Shown here in pieces: positions 48,690-60,824 of a stretch of 64,000 nucleotides of DNA. Source of the stretch: Acestrorhynchus altus (taxonomy: Eukaryota; Chordata; Actinopteri; Characiformes; Acestrorhynchidae); contig CM067510.1 of NCBI GenBank assembly GCA_034509495.1, positions 29,953,889 through 30,017,888 on the forward strand. The letters run 5' to 3'. Every line of letters begins with the position of its first letter. The first letter of the stretch is position 1. The translations under genes and the position numbers were made by a program. The notes beneath the pieces are model-generated. The model ran no database searches, was not told the origin of the DNA, and saw nothing but the letters and a program-made list of their open reading frames with translations.

Positions 48690-50095
48690 AACTCATATTT
48701 TATATTAATTACATTTTAAGTGATATATTTCAAGCGTTTGTTTTAAAGTTGATACTGTGATCAATAATTTGACAATTAAATATTATATGTACTAATATTA
48801 TTTCTGGTTTTCTTGAGCTGTAAGCCAAACTGATCAACAGTAAAACAAAAATGGCTTGAAATGTCACTTTATTTTTAATGAATATAAAATATATCGGTTT
48901 ACCTTTTTAAAAAAATGTATTCAAATTTTTGGAGATGCACTAGTAAATGTTCTCCACTCTCAGACATATTTCTCCTACAAACATTTGAGAAACATTACAG
49001 ATTTTTGAGAAAAGCCCTCGCAGAAAGTCTCTGTTCTAATGATCCACCTAATGTCCTCATAACCCGAACAGATCCCAAACAAGGATTTTCGTGCGTAAGT
49101 GGGTTTTAAGAATTTTAACACTTTCTGAGAATGTTCTTCACGGAACCAAGTGTTTCGTCTGTTGCATCACTTGAAGACCCATTTGAAGCACTTTCATTTT
49201 TAAGAGTCTAGTCTCGCACATAACAACTGTTTGCTGAATTTAGTCATTATGTATTTCACATTTACGGCACATCAAAATGTAAACAGTTGTCTTCTGGTGG
49301 CACAGACCCAAACATTTCCTTCAGTTTGAGAAGTCTCCCCTTCTTCGAAAAAAGTTTGTCTAAACAAGCTCAGTTAAGCAGGACAACAAAAGTAGCACAA
49401 GGTCAAAAATTCAAGTAAAGATAAACTGAATGAAAATGTCCTTCGGTCCGTTCGCTTACTTTGACTCAGTCTGAGCCTGTTCACACTAATACAGGCTAAT
49501 AATAAACTTTTAAATCAGATTACAAATAGCTTTTATATATATTTTGTTTATATATATATATATATATATCTTAGTATACTCATGTAGAAATACAGTAAAA
49601 CAGCTTTACACAGTCACATAGTGATACATTACAATACGATTACTGCACTCTGTGGAATGCATTACTTTTAGAAATGTATCTTCACTCATTTCTACCAACC
49701 ACACACTCTAATGTACACACCTGTCTCTGAATCTAATTCTTAATCTCATCTCATCTGATCTGTTTCCTTAAATGAGCAAAAAAGCCCCACCATATCGGCC
49801 TGAGGCCTGTATACGTGGACACGTTTGACTTGTTTGGGCTAAGAATTATATAGATCTTCTATTAAAATGAACATTGGTTTGGTTCTCCTCAGCATGCGAT
49901 GGTTAGAACCAAGATCAATTGCACAAGCAAAGGCACTCAAGCATGTCATTTGTAATGTTCAGCAAGCCGAAAAAACAGGTTTTGCCAAATCAAATCCCTT
50001 TAAATGGTGAAAATCCTGCTCTGATATATTGAAACTCTAACTGTAAAGTGGATTGGAGTGTTTCTATGCATAAGAATGTTGTCGATTTCATAAAC
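48690..50095. other. Intergenic DNA, unassigned
   Basis: (TA)n near 49548-49570; otherwise nothing recognised. Confidence 0.35.
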
Positions 50096-50101
50096 ACTCT
50101 T

Positions 50102-50450
50102 AAAAATAAAGGTGCTACAAAGAGTATTTGAGTAAATGTCATAGGAGAACCACTTTTGGTTCCCTATAGCAGCGGTTTCCAATCCTGCTCCTGGAGGAAC
50201 CCCTGCCCTGCACAGTTGGGTGTTTGCCCTAACTGGATAATAAGCAAATGAACAAGCTCTTCCTGAGTTGAAGGTGGTGTGTCAGAGCAGGAATCCACTA
50301 AAATGTGCAGGAGAGGGCATCCTTCAGGACCAGGGTTTGGAACAACTGCCCCACAGAACCTAAAGAACCATGCCCAATGTTCAAGGTTCTTCACCCTCAC
50401 ACCAAAATTATTTCTTCTACAGAATTAGTCAAAGAACCCTTTGTAGCACC
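50102..50450. mobile_element. Short palindromic MITE, copy 2, split by a hAT-like MITE
   Basis: Perfect 12-bp ends: 'ggtgctacaaag' (50111-50122) and 'ctttgtagcacc' (50439-50450). Same family as 39536-39695. Its centre is interrupted at 50170-50348. Confidence 0.7.
50170..50348. mobile_element. hAT-like MITE nested in another MITE
   Basis: 'cagcggtttccaatcctgct' with 'cctggaggaacccctg' at the left is matched in reverse by 'caggaccagggtttggaac' and 'aactg' at the right. Flanking 8-mers CCCTATAG (50162-50169) and CCCCACAG (50349-50356) agree at six of eight positions, consistent with an old 8-bp target duplication as made by hAT transposases. Confidence 0.75.
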
Positions 50451-50741
50451 AGATGCTCTTCACAATGTGTACATGTTTCATGACAAAAAAAAAAATAGCT
50501 ACAGTCCAAAACTGTGGAATAAAATCTTCTTACAGTATAATATTAAAGTTCAGTTTTGCTGTTTCCTATAGGGTTGCAGCAGTAGCCCAGTTTTAGGTAC
50601 AAAATTGATGATCATAACTGTTCTGAGAAAAAAAATGCAACCATACAAACAACCCCACCAATTTCTTACTCTTCATAAGTCAATCAATCAGTTGATTAGT
50701 GGAGAAAATAATCTGCACATTAATCCATAAGAAGAGTAATT

Positions 50742-51398
50742 GGTAACACTTCACAATAAGGATTCTTAATTAATGCTTAAGTACATTCATATCTAAGCAG
50801 GAAGAACTGTTACTTCATTAATTCCTCATCATGATAAACATCTATGTTGATTCAAGTGATCAGTAATCAGTCTTCAGTTACTGTAATAACATGTTGAATA
50901 TTGAATATATTGAATCAAGCATTAACCTATCAACCCGCCCAATTTGGAAGTGCCAATGATGCAACCCCATTGGGACTCTCCTCCTATCACATATGATGCT
51001 CCGGCCACTAAGAGGGTGATGACAAGTACATGTCTCCTCCAATACTTTTTGAACTTGCTGGGCAGCCAATGCATGCGGAGGAAAGCGCCAGGTCCCAACT
51101 CCGATACAATGACTAACAGATGCCTGTGCCGGGCAGCATTGCCCTGGGTGTGATGTGTGGAGAGAGTGCCATCTACCCACATCTACCCAGAGAGCATGGG
51201 CAATTTTGGTCTCTCAGACTCTGTCTGCAGATGGGAAATAGCATGACCCGGGATTCGAACCTGCGATCCTCAGATCATAGTGCTAGTGCATTAGAACTAA
51301 CTACATCTTTAAGCTCCCAGAAGTAATTTCTACCTATGCAGGAAGTAACACCTCATTATTTAGTGCTCAAATAATGATCCTTACTGTAAAGTGTTAAC
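50742..51398. mobile_element. DNA-transposon-like element with inverted ends, containing a SINE
   Basis: The left end 'ggtaacacttcacaataagg' and the right end 'ccttactgtaaagtgttaac' are inverted with three mismatches. The interior from about 50935 to 51300 is the tRNA-derived SINE listed separately. Confidence 0.7.
50935..51300 (-). repeat. tRNA-derived SINE (reverse), copy 2
   Basis: 'ggattcgaacc' at 51251-51261 is the exact reverse complement of the pol III B-box consensus GGTTCGAATCC. The adjoining 'gatcatagtgctagtgcatt' is the tRNA-like head, and the body matches 7375-7690. The B box is better kept than in copy 1, so this copy is younger. It is not a tRNA gene, since no cloverleaf is completed. 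Confidence 0.8.
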
Positions 51399-51399
51399 A

Positions 51400-52012
51400 A
51401 ACACAAAATAGCTTGAAAGCTTCATTGTATTTTTCCTTTCATTAACATTCTATTAAGGGTTGTTGCAGCTCATATGAAACAAAACAGTGTAATACCATAT
51501 TCTGTAACACCTTAAAACCTTGATATTTTCTGAGATGTTCATCATATTGTGAAAATTTCATACTGCTGCAACCCTAATCTCCTAATCTCCTATAAAGTTA
51601 CTAGCTTGGCCGTGTAGTGTCTTCATCCAACAGCATCAATATCTGAAATGCTCAGATACAAGAAGTTCTATAAATATTTTCAAGCGTTCTCTCCTCTTGT
51701 CTTCGCATTCAAACAATAATGTTTTATGCCAAAAATGAGGATCATACTCGAACATGTAAATATTAGTAGTACATGAATATAAAATCAATAAATAGAGTCA
51801 CAGCATCACATTCGGCATACGTTACAACACAGTACATAAAAAAAGTTGAAAGTAATCAGTCAGATCATCCAGCCAGGCAAAGCCTCTCCTGGATCACAGG
51901 CCTCAGTATAATATGAGGCCAGGTTCAGTTCGTTAAGAGCATGTGGCAGTGCCAGGTGGCAGGGGGTTCTAATTGTATTCCGGGGCAGGTTTGGCGCTGG
52001 GGAAGTTCACAC
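51400..52012 (-). other. 3' flank / probable 3' UTR of gsg1l2
   Basis: No repeats recognised. I see no canonical AATAAA on the minus strand close to the stop; the first clear one ('tttatt' on the plus strand near 48868) is about 3 kb away. Confidence 0.35.
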
Positions 52013-52313
52013 TCAGCAGTACTCCTCACAGTGGTGTTCGGGCATGTCATTGAGGTCCAGGAAGACGGAGTTGTTGGAGAGTTTGCGAGCCGAGCTGGAC
52101 AAGTCCAACAGCTCCTCAGCCGTGCTGGGGACCGAGCTGATGTACATATCCCACACCTGGTCTGGGGAGTCCAAGTCTAGCAACTTCTGCTTGATCTTCA
52201 AGTTCTTCTCGATGTTCCTTCGCTTGTGCTTGAACTCCAAGATGGTCTTGGTGTATCTGTTGATGGTGGTCACTGAGGACGCCATGCAGGCAGTGAAAGA
52301 ACCCCAGGCCAAG
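52013..52313 (-). CDS. gsg1l2: gsg1l2 exon 5 (terminal)
   Basis: The acceptor is ccttcctacag, ending at 52314. Encodes the rest of helix 4, a basic juxtamembrane helix (EFKHKRRNIEKNLKIKQK) and an acidic, Ser/Leu-rich tail, stopping at TGA 52015-52013. The apparent Met further upstream at 52357 lies in the intron. Confidence 0.92.
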
Positions 52314-55300
52314 CTGTAGGAAGGAGAAGCACATCCATCATTGACTGACATGGCCACTACTGATTGTCTATGCAGAGGAATTTAGACACTGCTGAGTTAA
52401 ATGAAGTGTCTGAGAAGCTTACATGTAAGACCAACTGTAGTCCCAGCTCTGGGGTTTCCAGTCTTCAGGACCCAAACTCACAGTAAGCTGGAAAGCTGTT
52501 GTGTACATCATGTGTGCCACCATCCCAAGAAGGCCTGCAACAGTACAACATCCAAAAACAACCTTTTATTAGTGCTTTTATTAGTGCTTTTATTAGTAAA
52601 TGTTAAAATAGAGTTAAAGAGTTAAAATAAGCTTAAAATTGGTTTAATTGGACAAATTTATTCTCTCTAGTGTGCAGTACTTCAACATTTATGGCAATCA
52701 CTTGTGTCAAGTACAATCAACTTATCTGGTGTAATCTACCGGTGCATTGAAAGTCTATCCAGACCTCAGAACCTGCTGAGCAGAGCTGCATTGAGCTCTG
52801 CAGAACAGTTTGAGAACTATTATTAGTGGGACACTGTACCATATTATAGGACAGTGTTCCTCAACCCTGGTCCTGGAGGCACCCCATACCCTGGATAACG
52901 TTTGTGCTGTGACTGCTCCTAACATACCTGATTCAACCAATCAGCTCAATAATAAGCAATTCAAAGTTGCACTGGTCATGTTAAAGCTAAACTTTGCAGG
53001 GCAGGGGTGCCTCCAGGACCAGGGTTGAGAAACACTGCTATAGGGCAACAAAAAACATTGTACCATTATGTATTAGTCATGAGCAAATATGACAGAGCTC
53101 AGCTATTTGCTAGCCACTACGAAATACATGCCCAATGACCATGTCAGTGCCCTTACGGTGCTGAGAATGACCCACCACCCACATAATAGCTGCTCTGTGG
53201 TGGTTCTGTGGGGTCCTGACCATTGAAGATCAGGGTGAAAGGAGGAGAATGAAGTATGCAGAGAAACAAAGGAAATACAGTCTGTATTTATAGAACTACA
53301 ATTTGCTTCAGTATGGTAAGAGGAGCTGATTCAATAGGTAGTGAGTGCAGAGACAAGGCGATGGTCATAATGTTATGGTGTGTAAGTGTATTAAATTAAG
53401 AGTCTTACATTGAATTAGGGGTGGGTGGTAAAAAGAATATAAAGATATTGATATAAAGATATAAAGAATATAAATTATATTTAAATAAATGTTCACAACA
53501 CACAATATTTATCACAATATTTTGAAAAGCAGACAAAATGTATGTTTGAAAAAATCAATAGTGGCAGATTCTTTAAAACTGCTCTCCCATTCTGAGTTTA
53601 TCCAAAATTTGGATGGTATTAGTTTTGCCCGGCGGGAAAAGGAATAAAATAATTGTACTACAGGACATCTGTGAAATTGTATGGGATAAGAAAACCTGAT
53701 ATAAATCAGTGCTCCTCAAGCATGGTCCTGGAGGCACCCCTACCCTACACATTTAGCGCTTCTCCCAACACACCCGAGTCAACTCATCAGCTCATAGGTC
53801 TGAACGTTTGCCGCAAACTTGGACAACCTGAGGTATCTGTGCCTCACCACCTCAGTACTGAGATATCAGGGAATCTTTACCCATTTTTTTATGACCGCTC
53901 ATTTTACAGGAGGTAAAATAGTCCGGAATGTTTATTGACACTGGAAAGCGCAGTCGGTTGAAATGACTGATGTGGCACATTTGGACAGGACTAAAATCAA
54001 CGAGGAGCTTTGGTAAAAATGACTTTACCCACCTCCCCACGTGAAACTAATCCTGTGCAAATAGGGCTTAGGTTTACAAATGGAAGGTCAGTCAGCCAAT
54101 CATCATTGTATGCATTTAGTTCTGAATAGGTCACAGTGCATCCAGGGCCCACCTGGAATCATAGGGCACGAGGCAGGAATACCCCCTAGACATTCAACAC
54201 ATGCCCTCTAGACATGGCACATTCGGACAGGACTGAAATCATTGAGGACCTTTGGTAATTTAGTCCTGAATAGGGTCAACCAGAGCATCATGGGGCACAA
54301 GGCAGTAGACAGAACACCAGTCCATTGCATTACCACACACAACTAGGGGCAACTTAACACGGCCAATTCACCCTCCATGTGCATTTTATCCGGAGGAATC
54401 CAGAGGAAACCTGCATGAACTCGGGAAGAGCACATCAAACACCAAACTCCAGGCACCGGCAATCGAACCCCAAAGCCCAGGCCCCTGGAACTATGTGACA
54501 CATGCACTACCAACAATCAGCGTAATGGAAACAGCGTGCCTAAATCATCACTGTGCATACTGTTCAGAAACAGACTTGCATATGCGGGTTCTGACACCAC
54601 GTGACACAACATCATCTATAAAACATGATCAAAAGCATGTTCAAAATTCAGGCTTCAGGACGCCTGCTATTGTTTTAGACACGCAGCCCGTTGGTCCATT
54701 TCTGCAGAGTCTCAAACGGTGCCAGAAACCACGTAAACCAGTCAGTTTGAGATCACTTAATACACGAACCACAACGGCTGATGCAAGTGTGTGATGATTC
54801 CTGCAGTTTGCACAACGAGTAGCTGTGAGCTTCTATTACTACAACTGTCTTATAGTTCTAGTACAAAACAAAAAGAACTCCAGACTGATCTAGGCCATGT
54901 TCTGAAATTGTGGAAATGTGGTTCTTGGTCAAACCAAGTCAACCATGTAAGATAATGTTCTATAATAAACAGTAGTGCAAGACAGTATGTGGTGTGATGT
55001 AGTCATAATGATATTCGTTCAGTGATGTAATCTACGAGAAGCTGCCAGATGTTTGTGAAACAGCCTATTGCAGTGCATTCCTGCACTCCTGAGGTCCAAG
55101 ATGATATGACAGTGTCATGCCAGAAGGGGGAAGTGTTATTCCATATCAGGAAAAGAGGGTCAACTTAGTCATGCAGCAGAGGACATAAAATGTTCTTACC
55201 GTTCTGACCAGAATGCACCAAATATCAGCACCTCCTTCAGAGTGGTTCTGTTAGGCAGGTCTTTACCACCTCTCCAACGTACACGAAAAAAAGGAACCCA

Positions 55301-56621
55301 AACACTGCAGAGTACGCGAGCACTCCAAATATATACGGCCCACCTCAATGTCACCATTACATCTGTTCCTTCATTATTCAGTGAGAACCCCAGTGCCAGA
55401 GCACTTGGGAACTGACGGAAGGTGGTAATTAATGAAGACTGCCGCCTTTGGCTAGTGTAGGTAACACACTGGTGCAGTTCAGGGACATTGCTTAATGGGG
55501 TCAGTGCGTGAAAGTGTTAGGGAAGGCAAATCTTCGGTCCAGATGGTATTGCAGACTTAATCAACAACACCAGCAAGTCAGACCTTGAGTCCTTGAGGAC
55601 AATCAGAGTCGCCCAGTGCCCGAAATAGCCGAGCTGAAGTGCGATAGGAGATTATATGGGAAAAAGCAAAGTCGTACAGATTAGGTCAATTGATGTTCAC
55701 AATCCAAATGACTTGTACTTAAGCAAAGCTATGAATCTGGCACAAGGTGTTTACATGGTATTAGTAACAAATGAGTACTACAGCCTAAAAAGGAATGATC
55801 TGGATTAGCTCTTTGAGAGTCACACCTGTCAAAACCATGTGAAGCAGCGGAAAAAAAAAAATTCAAACTCTAAGAAAACAATGTACTAATCCTTTCTTAA
55901 CGTCCGTGGCCTTCTTTCTCGTCTCTCTCTGTCCATCCTCTCTCTCGTCTCAGGATGTCTCACTGACTATGTCGACATCTGTCCCACCACCAGGGTGTGA
56001 AATCGGAGGACTTTACCGCGAGAAAGATAAATAAATAAAGACGAATAAAAAGATCCTCACCAATCCGATTACTTTATATGCCAGCAAAATCCCTGAACTG
56101 CACAAAGGCAGACTAGAGTCAGCATAGCAGTGTAAAATTCCGCTTCTCCATTCCAGACTCACTGCCAATAAAACGGCAATGATCTCAATGCATCACAGCA
56201 GAACGCCCGGCTTAACAAAACTATCTTTATAATGCAGTATAGCGCACAATAAACAACAGCAATAATACAAACTACCCCGACTTTGTCACTTTAGGGAGAT
56301 GAAAGTGGATTTGCCGCCTCTTAATGAGGATCATGACCCTGAGAAAGGCCAATTTTTAACATATTTGTTGTTTTCATATATTTTATTCAGGATCTGAATC
56401 AAAATGTTCTCTAGTCTGACAGTTACACATGATTATAGACAATGTTACATGAGTAGAAATGATCATTTAGACCACTAGAGTGCTAGCTAAATCTGGCAAC
56501 GCAATTGCTTCTTTAAGTTCATTAGTTATGTAGTAATGTGAGGTTTTAGACATTAAAACAACTTTTATTAATTTGCACTTGGCAAATCACATAAAATTTC
56601 TAAACATCCTACAGAATTAGT

Positions 56622-56669
<48 letters not shown>

Positions 56670-59600
56670 GTAATAGTAATAATAATAATAATAAAAGTGG
56701 AAATGTACAGGGTCCTTGCACAAATTATTCAGATGATTGCAAAGTTCTTCAAGATGTAGTCCTGAACAATACAGTACCAATAGCTTCTTTTGAATTTCTG
56801 AATTCTTGAATGCTGTAGCTATGGACTAATATTGACAAGAAAGGCTCATGAGAATTTCATTGTAAATAAGCAATGAAATTTGCAAATTGTGGCAATGTCA
56901 TTTACAAATTTCAACATTTGGTAAACATTTGATCATGATTGACAAAATATGCAAAATAGCAAAATATCAACAGGACTTTTATGCTTGTAATGACCCAAGA
57001 AATAGGCCAGAAAAAGAGTATTGTACACACTTTGACTGTGTACATATTTTGAGTAGGAGTCGTGTTATACTTCGTAATATCGCCCTTTTGGGCTATTTTC
57101 TTGCTTCTGAGTAGAAGGGGGGAGTACAGTTGACCAAGTTCATGTCTCTAGGTCTTACAGCTTGGTCTGCGGTCTGTCACATCTAGATCACCTAACACTT
57201 TAGTCTTCATTTTTCAAAGTCATGGAAAATATGTCTTGTCACATTTAGAAAATCTGCTACTATTTGCATCATGTGATTCAAACCTGTTCCCTGCAATTTC
57301 AGGACATTACAGTCCTGTCACTAGATCGCATATTATTCACTTCATCTTTCTTGGGATCATTTCACCTTCTGTGAAGGTGTAATATCGTAAGGGGGAAATA
57401 AAAGGTTAATTTGCCCCCTGGCCGTGATGTAAGGGTATATATTGTACTGTGATATAAATTATATGCGGCCCATCGACCCTACATTTACATAACCATCTTT
57501 AAATAAAACCTTTCCCCCGCAGTAAAATACAGTGGCATGTGTGGGCAGCTGTGGTTAAAATGTCAGTAACTGGAAAAAGATGACTTGATTTCTAAAGGCA
57601 TAAAGTTTAAGATGAGAGATTTCTTTACCATTTTTAAAGGTCATTTGTATCTTTTATAGTTTTCATTCAGCGCTGGGGCAAATGACCTCAAATCAATTTC
57701 ATGATAAAACTTTTTTCTTCGATTATAATTAATAAACAATTCTTTTTTTTTTTTGTTTGTTATTTTTTGAATTTTTTACTCTAAGTATGCTCAACTATTA
57801 AATCTGGGATCTTTTATTTTAATAACGAAAGAGTCATTTTAAAATAGTTGATCGAAACAAGCAAATATTTATGATTATTTATTCAATTAAATGTAAAGAA
57901 TAAAAACCCTGAAATAATCAATATATGCAAGACTATGTCTTTTGATTTAGAATAATTTCCAATTAATTGCTCACCCCGAGTTTAATCATAACAAAAAAGC
58001 AAAAGTTTCTGCACCCTTTATGGTCAGTACTTAGTAACACCTCCTTTTACGATGTTCTCCATCATGGATATTGTGGTGTGGTCAGGATCAAAATCCTGCT
58101 GTGGAAGCCATACTCTTTTAAACTTGGGCTTTTACACAGTGTGATGTGTTTAATTGTACGTATTTGAGCCAGTTGATTTGTTCCGTTCTCTCATCTTATC
58201 TGTGTTCAGGTGAGCTCAGGTCTGTGAGCAGACGGAGACGTCTATCATGTAGGAAACGAGTGCAGTGGTCCCCTACATGCACACGTTCCAGAGGTTCGGC
58301 AAACAAGACAATCTTGGCAAAGATTTTACCACAGTTATCTGGAGCATAGCTGCCATAGTCTGACATGGACAACTGCCACTGTAGTCTTTCAGATAAGAGA
58401 CAGTGATATTAATAGCTCATGTGTCTGTTTAAGAGCAAAAAATGCATCACAACAGTCTACAGGTTGTGCTGCATTTTGCTCTGATAAGAAATGTCTCCAA
58501 TTCCAGCGTTTATAAAAAAACAAACTCATTCCAGTTCCAGTGTGGGAATATTTTGTGAACGAGCAAGAAGAGTGAATTAACGTGAGTGAGCCACTGTTCT
58601 GTGGAACAGACACAGACACTGCTCTGCGCTGACCCACGATTTACACTGTTTTCCTGTATTTTTTCTAATAATTCTGTTTTTGATTTCTTATCATTTCAGT
58701 TACTTTGTTTTTACCATCATATTGTGATTTATGCTACAAACACTACGCCTGTACGTCTGCTGGGAGCATGTTCTAATTCTATGTTATTTATGTTTTATTC
58801 ATGCAGTATTTAACCATTTTATTGAGTGTAATGACTGAATATGATCAAAGTTATCAAAAGCTCATCACATATTAAAATGATATAATTGCTTTATGGTGCT
58901 ATTTTATGATCCTGCCATTTTAAGGGTCTTAAAATCACAATATTATTGTTCATTGTAATTATTTCTAAGACCATTTTTTGTCCTCCAAAATGATCATTAA
59001 GTTATTGTGACAGGCCTAGCATCACGTTTGCTTGCAGAATCAGCTGATCAACCCTTTCCTTGAACCTAACAAATGCAGAGTCTTTTTTTTTTATTATAGA
59101 ATTCTACCTTTCACCCAAACATACCATTTGCTCATTGCAGATAGAACGCCCTAATTTAATTTCCCCGGTTGAAATTGCGTCGGGCTGGTTTTGGAAAACA
59201 TCTGAAGCTGAATTGTGTGATGAGGATGCATGATGAATACATGACTCTTCCCTGAAGGTCATATTTGTGCAGTAGAATAGTGCACCACCACTCCAATAAA
59301 TCATCCTGAAGGTCTTTTGCAGTCAAACTAGGGTTCCAATTCACCATTCTAGAAATCCTAAAAGCAACTTTTTTTTCCTTGGTCCTTCAGACCGTTTGCA
59401 GAGTGCTATACAGCTGCTATTCAGTTTGAGGAGCCTGAGTATCTCTAAAGTAAGCCACAGCCCTGATGAACTAAGTCATTTGAGAGCTCAAATCTCATGC
59501 ATTGTCCAAACTGTTGCAAAATCTTTAAATGAATATGAATGGTTTGTTATTGCATAGCTCATTCTATTGTTATTGTGTAGCTTTTAAAATGCTTCAATAT

Positions 59601-60767
59601 AAATATAATCGGCAATGACAGCCTACTATGACATTGTTCCACCTAGTCATAGGTAGCAGGTTCAACGTCAGCAAATGTGAATATCTTCACAGTTCATGTA
59701 GTTGAAGGTCCAACGGAAGTGAATTAATCCCTTCCTATGCTGAAGGACTTTAACAAAGCCCCCACCCTCATGTCTGTACAGCTAAATAAAGCAGCACACA
59801 CAGAAACCGACGGGCTATGAGACTATGAGGCTAAAGCATCATGTCAGTCTAAATTTAATGTGAGCTCTACTTCCTACATATGGATTTCAGTGTCCTACGT
59901 TACGTCAAATACCCTACACACATGTTGGCTTAAGGTAGTATTAATTTTCTGCCCATGTGTTGTTCAAAGCCCTTAAATAAATCAAGAGGTCAAAAATAGC
60001 CTGGATGAAATTCAAGAGGATTTGATACTGTGAGGCTTATGCAGGATCTGGACCACGAAGCTGCAAGTCTGTGTGTATAGCGTCGTCTGATTTCCGCAGC
60101 AGCATGCCTCGGATGGCTGGTCCTTGGGAAAAGTAAAGGCCAGCCTGCAGCATCACAAACATCTAATACTGTCGCTCTCCTGACACTACAAACACTGCCA
60201 TCCTTTGGGAACAGCATCCGTGACACTTTCAGTCAGGCAGGCCAGTGCTCCTGAAGAATACGTCAACCGTGCTCTGCCACTCCAACGGCAGCCTGGTTAC
60301 ACTCCAGTCCTGCTGTACGGACTGATGGCTGATCAGAGAGATATGCAAAATGTGGCATTTCGTGAGGCTGAATTATGATGAGCTCTACGTGGTCCACAAA
60401 ATCTGGTCACACAATCAGAAAACGAGCATGTTGTTTGAAGCGGGTTTATTCCTGCAAGTGTAAAATGTATCATGTGGACCTGTTTTCATGTGTCCAAGAC
60501 GATTTGTGATCACGTGAATTTCCAACCATTTTACCTAGGAAACGATGTGACGCGGCCATAACGAGGGCCGCTAAACCAATCAAGCAGTTACCTGACAAGA
60601 CGGTGAATATGGCGGCAAAGGCGTTCAGTTTGAGGCCGTCAATGACGTTCCCAAAATGGCAGACCTCAATGGACATGAGGATTCCTCCAGTGGACAGAAG
60701 CAGAATATACAAACACTCAGCCACGATACACAGCCACAAGACCCCTGGAGAGGGAGAGAGAGAGGGA

Positions 60768-60824
<57 letters not shown>

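Noticed and set aside
51241..51275. Possible tRNA gene from a perfect B box
   Set aside because: No matching acceptor and anticodon stems can be completed, and the body matches another copy at 7.4 kb, so it is a SINE.
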